From the NCBI RefSeq assembly GCF_010731735.1, contig NZ_AP022588.1, positions 3,224,001-3,288,000 of the forward strand: DNA of 64,000 bases. The letters run 5' to 3'. The stretch's first letter is position 1. Every line of letters begins with the position of its first letter. This DNA comes from Mycolicibacterium sediminis (GTDB taxonomy: Bacteria; Actinomycetota; Actinomycetes; Mycobacteriales; Mycobacteriaceae). The position numbers and the translations under genes were made by a program. Shown one piece after another: positions 58,880-64,000 of this stretch. Under the pieces are notes generated by a model. That model was given only the letters and a program-made list of their open reading frames with translations, was not told the DNA's origin and did no database searches.

Positions 58880-61010
58880 CGAACTCAGAATATCGCTGGT
58901 CGTCGATATTGACGTGTCGCCGTCGGCTCCGGACCGATGTCGGGGGTGTGACGGCGAACCGCAGGATCAGCGCGGGCACCTCGTCGGCCAGCCCCGCGAG
59001 CTCGGCGAAGCGCCGTCGCAGATCCGCCAGCGCATCCACGTGGGTGGCCGACACCTCGCGGAGGTCGCCGTCGGAACGGGCGTACAGGAAGGCCGGTGAG
59101 ATGGGTTGCACCGAGAGGTCGAACTCCTCGGCGGTGACCCACACTGCCTCGACCGCCGCGCCGCCCCGGGCGTAGTCCGACAGCCGGGCGCCGTCGACGG
59201 TGACGACGGCCAGGGCACTGCTCGACTGCACCCGCGACGAGGTGTCCGCGCCGAGGATCCGCCCGCCGTCCCAGGACGCCAGCGTCTCCATCACCTCCGG
59301 CCGCTTGAGGATGTCGAGGGCGAGCAGCGTCCCGGGGTCCAGCTCCAGGCTGCGGACGTCGATGCCGGACTGCAGGGAGTCGTTGCCGGGCCAGCGCAGC
59401 TCCGAGGCCATCTCGGCGTGCAGGGGAGGCGTGAGGTACCGGATCCTGTCGGCGGCGCCCAGGATCTCGGCGGCGGCGGCGATCTCCGCAGGCGACGACA
59501 GCATGCGCAGCCCCGCGCCCTCGCGGACGGCGGCGTCGGTGAGGGCGCCGACGATGGCACCGCTCAGCGCGGTGGCGTCGCCGCGGTGGCGGTTGGTCTC
59601 CCGCCGCAGCACGGCGGGGTACAGCCGCGCACGATCGGGATCGGTCCCCGGCTCCAGGGTGATCGTGGCCTTCAGCGGCCACCGCTCGTCGGGCTCGGAG
59701 TAGCGGACGCGGGCCACCACGTCGCCGGATGCGGCGGCGGCGACCTCGGCGTTGAACACGGCGGCGCCGACGGCCACCGCACTGCCACGGAAGCCGACGT
59801 CCATCGTCGAGGTCAGTTCAGGGGTCAGCACGATCTCGACGGTGTCGCCGTCGGCCTCGATGGCCCACGGCTGTGAATTGCCGCCCGACGGGGCCCTGTG
59901 GGCCGCTGCGACGATCGCGGCCAGCGGTGACGTCGGGGGAGCCGGCTCGGCCGGATCGGCGGGATCGTGCGTGACCACGACGACCGGCTCCTCGAGCCGG
60001 TCCAGCGCGGCGCCCGCGTCCAGACGCGCCCGCCCCGATCCGAGCGCGAGTCCGAGCCCGATGCGACGGACGGCCTCGGCGACGCCGCCCGCCCCGAGCG
60101 TGACGTCCCCGGCCAACTGCGGCCACGTCGCCAGCTCGTGACCCACCTCGAGCAGCGACGCCGCGGCACGGGCCGTGAGACCCGCGACGTCGACCAGACG
60201 CATCACCTGCGGCACCTTCTGCTGGCTGCTCAAGGTGGCCAATTCGGCAACGTCGACGTCCCCGAGCAGTCCGTGGAAGAGCGGTCGGTGCGGGTCGAGG
60301 TCGAACCGCTCGACGTCGATCAGGCCGCGGTCGCTGGTGGCCATCACGACCGGCAGCCGCCGGCGCCGCGACTCCTCGCGCACCAGCGCCTTGACGTCGA
60401 GCGAGTCGCACTCCTCCACGACGACGTCCATGCCGTCGAGGAACGCGTCGACGGTGTCGGCGGTGACTCCCGACGGCCACGGATGCACGGTCAGATAGGG
60501 GTCGAGTTCGGCGATCCGGCGCGCGGTGGCGACGGCCTTGTTGACCCCGAGGTCGAAGACGCTCGCGGGCACGCGATTCAGATTCGACAGTTCGAGTTCG
60601 TCGAAGTCGGCGAGACGCAACTCCCCGCACAGCCCCTCGGCCGCCAGCGTGTGCGCGATCACGTGTCCGGAGCTGAGCCCGATCACGCCGACCACGAGCG
60701 TGCCCAGGTGGTCCTGCTCCCCGGCGGTGATGAGGTTGCGGTTGCGGTCGAGCCGGAGCCGTCGAAACGATTGCGGGCCAAGGATCTTGACGATCGACCG
60801 ACGCCACGGGTAGTACGCCCACCGCGGCGCCTCGCCGAGGAGTCCGGCGTCGTCGGTCATGTCCGCGATCGCAGCGTGCTGCGCCGCGAACGAGTCGAGC
60901 GCCTCGATGGTCGGGTCGGACCGAAGGCGGTCGAGCGCGGCGCCGTCCGCGTCGTCGGACGTGTCGAGCAGTACCGCGCTGAACCCCAGATCGTCGGAGC
61001 GTCGACTCAC
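58848..61010 (-). CDS. moeY: MoeY-like fusion of ThiF/E1 and nitroreductase domains
   Basis: A 720-residue protein. The first part (about 1-330) is an E1/ThiF-like adenylating domain: VVGVIGLSSGHVIAHTLA near 99 in the ATP-binding loop, the strand LADFDELELSNLNRV, and the acidic site around VVEECDSLD. The second half (about 390-690) is a nitroreductase-like FMN fold beginning at AAHRAPSGGNSQPW. This matches Rv1355c (MoeY) in length and domain order. Molybdopterin involvement is by name only. The GTG at 61010 overlaps the upstream gene stop by 4 bases (GTGA). It overlaps the c-di-GMP enzyme start by 32 bp. Confidence 0.9.
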   Translation of the reverse strand: MSRRSDDLGFSAVLLDTSDDADGAALDRLRSDPTIEALDSFAAQHAAIADMTDDAGLLGEAPRWAYYPWRRSIVKILGPQSFRRLRLDRNRNLITAGEQDHLGTLVVGVIGLSSGHVIAHTLAAEGLCGELRLADFDELELSNLNRVPASVFDLGVNKAVATARRIAELDPYLTVHPWPSGVTADTVDAFLDGMDVVVEECDSLDVKALVREESRRRRLPVVMATSDRGLIDVERFDLDPHRPLFHGLLGDVDVAELATLSSQQKVPQVMRLVDVAGLTARAAASLLEVGHELATWPQLAGDVTLGAGGVAEAVRRIGLGLALGSGRARLDAGAALDRLEEPVVVVTHDPADPAEPAPPTSPLAAIVAAAHRAPSGGNSQPWAIEADGDTVEIVLTPELTSTMDVGFRGSAVAVGAAVFNAEVAAAASGDVVARVRYSEPDERWPLKATITLEPGTDPDRARLYPAVLRRETNRHRGDATALSGAIVGALTDAAVREGAGLRMLSSPAEIAAAAEILGAADRIRYLTPPLHAEMASELRWPGNDSLQSGIDVRSLELDPGTLLALDILKRPEVMETLASWDGGRILGADTSSRVQSSSALAVVTVDGARLSDYARGGAAVEAVWVTAEEFDLSVQPISPAFLYARSDGDLREVSATHVDALADLRRRFAELAGLADEVPALILRFAVTPPTSVRSRRRHVNIDDQRYSEFDVRSDAARKP

Positions 61011-61726
61011 AGGGCGATCGCCGCCACCGTGGAGATCGCAGAGGTCTCCCGGATGATCTTCGACACCTGTTCGGGATCCGCGTAGTTGGCGAACGTCCGC
61101 CTGTCCCACCACATCATCTTCGTACGGTAGCGCTCATCCGGGTACGGAGCGGCAGGGATGTGGGCAACCACACCACCGGACGACCCCCACCGTTCGAGCA
61201 CGTGGGGCGCCGACGTCGCCATGCAGAATTGGACCCCCATCAACTCCATGGCGTGGAAGCCGCTACGCGCCAGTGCGGTCGACACCGAACGGGCCCGATC
61301 GCGGGCGTCGGTCGTCCAGGCGGACTTCATCTCCAGGATGCCGAACGGGGTGCGGTCGTCGATCATCTTGCGCACCATGGGCAGACCCGGATGGCCCGCC
61401 CACTCCACGACGGCGTGGGAATCGTCGGCGCCGGTGAGCGGTCCCTTGGCCCGCACCCCACCGATGACGTGCCCCCCGTCGTCGACAATCGCCCAGAACA
61501 TCGCCGTGTCCGCGCCGTCGCATATGGCCGCCACGTCGAGCGCGGCCTGCACGCCGTAACGCTGATAACTCCGCTCGGCGCCCGCGAGGTAGTCCGACCA
61601 GAGGGTCCGGTCGAGTTCGGGTGTCGACAACACCATCGTCGCCGAGGAATCGGAGTCCCACCAACTGATGTTCTCCGTCATCCGAAAGGATGCATAGTGC
61701 TCGAATTCCGCGCACGGAACGCTCAT
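61007..61726 (-). CDS. Uncharacterised GNAT/FeeM-like protein
   Basis: A 239-residue protein that I do not recognise with confidence. The middle (FWAIVDDGGHVIGGVRAKGPLTG and EWAGHPGLPMVRKMIDDRTPFGILEMKSAWT in part) looks like a GNAT-type acyltransferase fold of the N-acyl amino-acid synthase kind, with paired strands around a conserved Gly. It is the first gene of the overlapping trio with the MoeY-like and c-di-GMP genes, in the same position as Rv1356c of M. tuberculosis. The ATG at 61726 is preceded by GGGGCGAAAA. A hairpin lies 26 bp upstream. Confidence 0.7.
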   Translation of the reverse strand: MSVPCAEFEHYASFRMTENISWWDSDSSATMVLSTPELDRTLWSDYLAGAERSYQRYGVQAALDVAAICDGADTAMFWAIVDDGGHVIGGVRAKGPLTGADDSHAVVEWAGHPGLPMVRKMIDDRTPFGILEMKSAWTTDARDRARSVSTALARSGFHAMELMGVQFCMATSAPHVLERWGSSGGVVAHIPAAPYPDERYRTKMMWWDRRTFANYADPEQVSKIIRETSAISTVAAIAL

Positions 61727-61751
61727 TTTTCGCCCCATTCTTAGAGCAGTC

Positions 61752-61770
61752 GGCGCCGATCTACGGCGCC
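61752..61770. repeat. GC-rich hairpin (7-bp stem)
   Basis: GGCGCCG, loop ATCTA, CGGCGCC: a perfect inverted repeat in the upstream region of the gene that starts at 61726. It may be an operator or an RNA hairpin near the start of translation. Confidence 0.6.
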
Positions 61771-61784
61771 TCTGGCTGCCGTCA

Positions 61785-61806
61785 TTCGCATCGGTTCGAA
61801 TGCGAA
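61785..61806. repeat. Inverted repeat TTCGCAT/ATGCGAA
   Basis: TTCGCAT (61785-61791) and ATGCGAA (61800-61806) form perfect 7-bp arms around 8 bases. With the hairpin 15 bp away it forms a compact pair of symmetrical elements in a gene-free 373-bp region. Confidence 0.55.
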
Positions 61807-62099
61807 CCGCAAACTCAGTATCGGGCCGTGCGATGCCCGTTTCCAAGCCATCGGGCGTGGTTACCGACCGGTTCTTTGCAGGTCACACGGCTAAGCGCGG
61901 AGAATGTGCACGACCGTCAAAACACTGCAATGCCGGTAACGGGCGTTGTCCCAGCGTATGAACCATCCCGGCAAAATTCGCGCGCGAAACAAACCAATTC
62001 CCCGCTTTTCAGCAAATGGGCGATTGTGTTCGGAACTCACAACGACTAGATGTATTACGGGCGGTGCGCGACGGCGCGACGCGATCGAGAGGAGCGGGT

Positions 62100-62552
62100 G
62101 TGAAGGTCTTCAAGGATCTGAATGAGTTTGCAGCGGCGCTGGGCAGCCAACTCGGGCCCACCGACTGGATGGAGATCAGCCAGGACCGCGTGAACCTGTT
62201 CGCCGACGCCACCGATGATCATCAGTGGATCCACGTCGACCCGGCGAGGGCCGCGGACGGCCCGTTCGGGGGCACGATCGCGCACGGGCTGCTGACGCTG
62301 TCGCTGCTGCCGCACTTCTCGCACGACCTCTATCGGGTGGAGGGCATCACGCTCGCCGTCAACTACGGCTACAACAAGGTCCGCTTCATCACGCCGGTCA
62401 AGGTCGGTGCGAGGATCCGGGCGCGCGGCGAGGTGACCGAGATCAAGCAGCTCGACGGCGCCGTGCAGGCGACCACCACGATCACCGTGGAGATCGAGGG
62501 CTCGGAGAAGCCGGCCGCGGTCGCGGAGTCGATCGTCCGCTACATCGCCTGA
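62100..62552 (+). CDS. MaoC-like (R)-specific enoyl-CoA hydratase
   Basis: A 150-residue single hot-dog protein. The catalytic hydratase motif is clear: FADATDDHQWIHVDPARA (about 37-54) with the Asp/His pair, then GPFGGTIAHGLLTLSLLP. It resembles Rv0130 (HtdZ), which hydrates trans-2-enoyl-CoA, and is likely a homodimer. The GTG at 62100 has GAGGAG upstream with a 5-7-base spacer. It is convergent with an acyl-CoA dehydrogenase gene 3 bp away, and both enzymes act in fatty-acid or side-chain beta-oxidation. Confidence 0.92.
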   Translation: MKVFKDLNEFAAALGSQLGPTDWMEISQDRVNLFADATDDHQWIHVDPARAADGPFGGTIAHGLLTLSLLPHFSHDLYRVEGITLAVNYGYNKVRFITPVKVGARIRARGEVTEIKQLDGAVQATTTITVEIEGSEKPAAVAESIVRYIA

Positions 62553-62555
62553 GCG

Positions 62556-63746
62556 TCAGCGTTCGCGCTGGGCCGCCCTGACCAGCCCGCCGCCGATGAT
62601 GAGCCGCTGGATCTCGCTGGTGCCCTCGTAGAGGCGGAGCAATCGGACCTCGCGGTAGATGCGTTCGACCGGGACCCCGCGGATGTAGCCGGCGCCGCCG
62701 TGGACCTGCACGGCGAGGTCGGCGACCGTACCCACCATCTCGGTGCAGAACAGCTTCGCCGTCGACGGCGCGATGCGCCGGTCCTCACCGGAGAGCCACA
62801 GTCGAGCCGTCTCGCGGACGAGCGCGCGACCGGCCATCACGCCGGCCTGCTGGTCGGCGAGCATGGCCTGGACGAGCTGGAACTCACCGATCGGCGTGCC
62901 GCCCTGGGTGGCGGTCGCCGCGTAGCGGACCGACTCGTCCAGAGCGCGCTGGGCGGCGCCGACCGACAGCGCCGCGATGTGGATGCGTCCGCGCGCCAGC
63001 GACGTCATCGCCGCCCGGTAGCCGATGTCCACGGCACCACCGACGAGCGCGTCGTCGCCGACCCGCACCTCGTCGAACCCGACGTCGGCCGTCCAGGCGC
63101 CCTCCTGTCCCATCTTCGCGTCCTTGGGGCCGACCGTCACGCCGGGCGCGTCCGCGGGCACCAGGAAGACGGCGATGCCTTGGCCGTCGTCGTCGGCGGG
63201 ACGGGTGCGGGCGAAGACGAGGAAGAGATCGGCGGTGGGCGCGTTGGTGATGTACTGCTTCTGCCCGCTGATCGACCATGCCACCTCGTCTCCGGAGCCG
63301 TCCCGCACGGCCTTGGTCCGCAATCCCGCCGGGTTCGAACCCGCGCCCGGCTCGGTGAGGGCGAAGGACGCGACCACGTCGCCCGAAGCGATGCCGTCGA
63401 GCCACCGCGCCTTCTGCGCGTCGGTGCCGAAGCCGACCAGGACCTGCCCGGCGATGCCGTTGTTGGTGCCAAACATCGACCGCAGGGCGAGAGTGGTGTA
63501 GCCGAACTCCATCGCCATCTCGACGTCCTGGGTGATGTTCAGGCCGAGTCCGCCCCACTCCTGCGGGATGGCGTAGCCGAACAGTCCCATCTTGCGAGCC
63601 TGCTCGCGGACGTCGTCGGGAACCCGGTCGTCGGCCATGATCTCCGACTCCCTCGGCACCACCACGTTCCGCACGAAGTCGCGGGTCGCGGACAGTACGT
63701 CGGCGAAGTCCTCGTCGCTGACGGTGTCGTCCGTCGTGTCGGCCAT
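62556..63746 (-). CDS. Acyl-CoA dehydrogenase
   Basis: A 396-residue FadE-type dehydrogenase. Motifs are FALTEPGAGSNPAG (FAD/substrate loop), SGQKQYITNA, the C-terminal LAVQVHGGAGYIRG and YEGTSEIQRLIIG with the expected FAD contacts; the catalytic Glu is probably in YEGTSE. It is a complete, ordinary homotetrameric type, unlike the paired FadEs at 51754-54132. The ATG at 63746 has GGAGG 5 bases upstream. It is divergent from an SDR with 94 bp between starts and convergent with MaoC. Confidence 0.94.
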   Translation of the reverse strand: MADTTDDTVSDEDFADVLSATRDFVRNVVVPRESEIMADDRVPDDVREQARKMGLFGYAIPQEWGGLGLNITQDVEMAMEFGYTTLALRSMFGTNNGIAGQVLVGFGTDAQKARWLDGIASGDVVASFALTEPGAGSNPAGLRTKAVRDGSGDEVAWSISGQKQYITNAPTADLFLVFARTRPADDDGQGIAVFLVPADAPGVTVGPKDAKMGQEGAWTADVGFDEVRVGDDALVGGAVDIGYRAAMTSLARGRIHIAALSVGAAQRALDESVRYAATATQGGTPIGEFQLVQAMLADQQAGVMAGRALVRETARLWLSGEDRRIAPSTAKLFCTEMVGTVADLAVQVHGGAGYIRGVPVERIYREVRLLRLYEGTSEIQRLIIGGGLVRAAQRER

Positions 63747-63840
63747 GTCGCCTCCAAGCTCCGGGTCGGGGGGTGAGGTGCGGTCGACGGAGATCATATT
63801 TTATGTTTGCCGTTGACCCGACTGAGAGGCTGGACAATCG

Positions 63841-64000
63841 ATGGGACTGCTCGAGGGACGCACCGCCGTCGTCACCGGTGGCGCACAGGGGATCGGCTTC
63901 GCGATCGCCGAGCGCTACGTCGCCGAGGGGGCCCGAGTCGTCCTCGGCGACCTCGACCCCGACGCCACCGATGCCGCCGTGACCCGGCTCGGTGGACGCG
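63841..64000 (+). CDS. Short-chain dehydrogenase, 3' end cut off by the window edge
   Basis: Only the first 53 codons are visible. The start [20 protein letters not shown] is the FabG/SDR cofactor-binding motif (TGGAQGIG at 12-19), followed by a helix and the second strand [12 protein letters not shown], an NAD-type Asp. It is divergent from an acyl-CoA dehydrogenase. The ribosome binding site (GAGAGG about 15 bases upstream) is weak but the ATG agrees with the domain. Confidence 0.88.
   Translation, partial: MGLLEGRTAVVTGGAQGIGFAIAERYVAEGARVVLGDLDPDATDAAVTRLGGR

Larger units (their letters stand above)
61727..62099. other. Divergent intergenic region with two inverted repeats
   Basis: This 373-bp gap lies between the uncharacterised gene at 61726 (minus strand) and the MaoC gene at 62100 (plus strand). 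Beside the two inverted repeats it holds an AT-richer patch at about 61960-62050 (AAAATTCGCG and CAAACCAATTCC) that may be the promoter for the MaoC gene. No small gene is supported. Confidence 0.5.

Noticed and set aside
1-64000. CRISPR arrays, tRNA or rRNA genes
   Set aside because: I saw no regularly spaced repeats, no cloverleaf-like segment with a TTCGA arm and acceptor match, and no rRNA-like sequence; a tRNA scan was not run.

Overview
The window is dense, very GC-rich actinobacterial DNA and most likely comes from a fast-growing, non-tuberculous Mycobacterium (Mycolicibacterium). The evidence is a tandem pair of MspA-type porins, an MmpL transporter of the MmpL4/5 type, an acyl-ACP ligase that reads as MbtM of mycobactin synthesis, IdeR-type iron boxes, a mycofactocin-type short-chain dehydrogenase, a 13E12-repeat (DUF222) HNH protein, and a Rv1354c-Rv1355c-like pair (GAF-GGDEF-EAL protein plus MoeY-like fusion). 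GTG starts and 4-bp gene overlaps are common. I saw no rRNA, tRNA, CRISPR array, prophage or insertion sequence.

Layout. 1-5.8 kb: a cut-off TetR, a P450, a second TetR and a mycofactocin-type SDR; a 16-base sequence in an 18-bp operator-like palindrome recurs in front of both the P450 and the SDR. An epimerase and a second SDR follow. 5.8-7.2 kb: a partner-switching module (STAS, anti-sigma ATPase, STAS). 7.4-12.3 kb: a sulfide:quinone-oxidoreductase-like flavoprotein, an HD-domain enzyme divergent from a GlxA-type regulator, a Cys-rich miniprotein, a spore-photoproduct-lyase homologue and a 56-residue membrane protein. 12.4-18.3 kb: MmpL, SnoaL, tiny acidic protein, TDP2-like nuclease, zinc-ribbon miniprotein and hemerythrin. 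18.2-24.7 kb: a SARP/AAA regulator in an operon with a GAF-ANTAR antiterminator, divergent from an unusual GH13 enzyme. 26.2-34.2 kb: an iron locus (binding lipoprotein, two permeases, ATPase, siderophore-interacting reductase, flavin monooxygenase, mbtM) with two IdeR-like boxes.

34.2-47.1 kb holds envelope genes (Pro-rich exported protein, two porins, two further exported proteins), an AraC/acyl-CoA ligase operon divergent from an amidohydrolase, the DUF222 protein, an ABC exporter coupled to a phospholipase-D-like protein, and a secreted esterase. 47.1-54.2 kb looks like an acyl-CoA or steroid-like side-chain degradation block: DUF35 protein, lipid-transfer thiolase, molybdopterin oxidoreductase, TetR, and two adjacent acyl-CoA dehydrogenases. 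54.2-57.1 kb has two gamma-butyrolactone-receptor-like TetRs and a short FAD protein. 57.0-61.7 kb is a tightly overlapping trio (uncharacterised GNAT/FeeM-like protein, MoeY-like ThiF-nitroreductase fusion, cyclic-di-GMP enzyme). The end carries a MaoC hydratase, an acyl-CoA dehydrogenase and the start of an SDR.

Common threads are lipid or steroid-like catabolism (P450, SDRs, FadD, FadEs, Ltp/DUF35, MaoC), iron acquisition, and signalling (partner switching, c-di-GMP, ANTAR, SARP, five TetRs). Start sites were chosen by ribosome binding sites, overlaps and domain boundaries; functions are by recognition of motifs without database searches.
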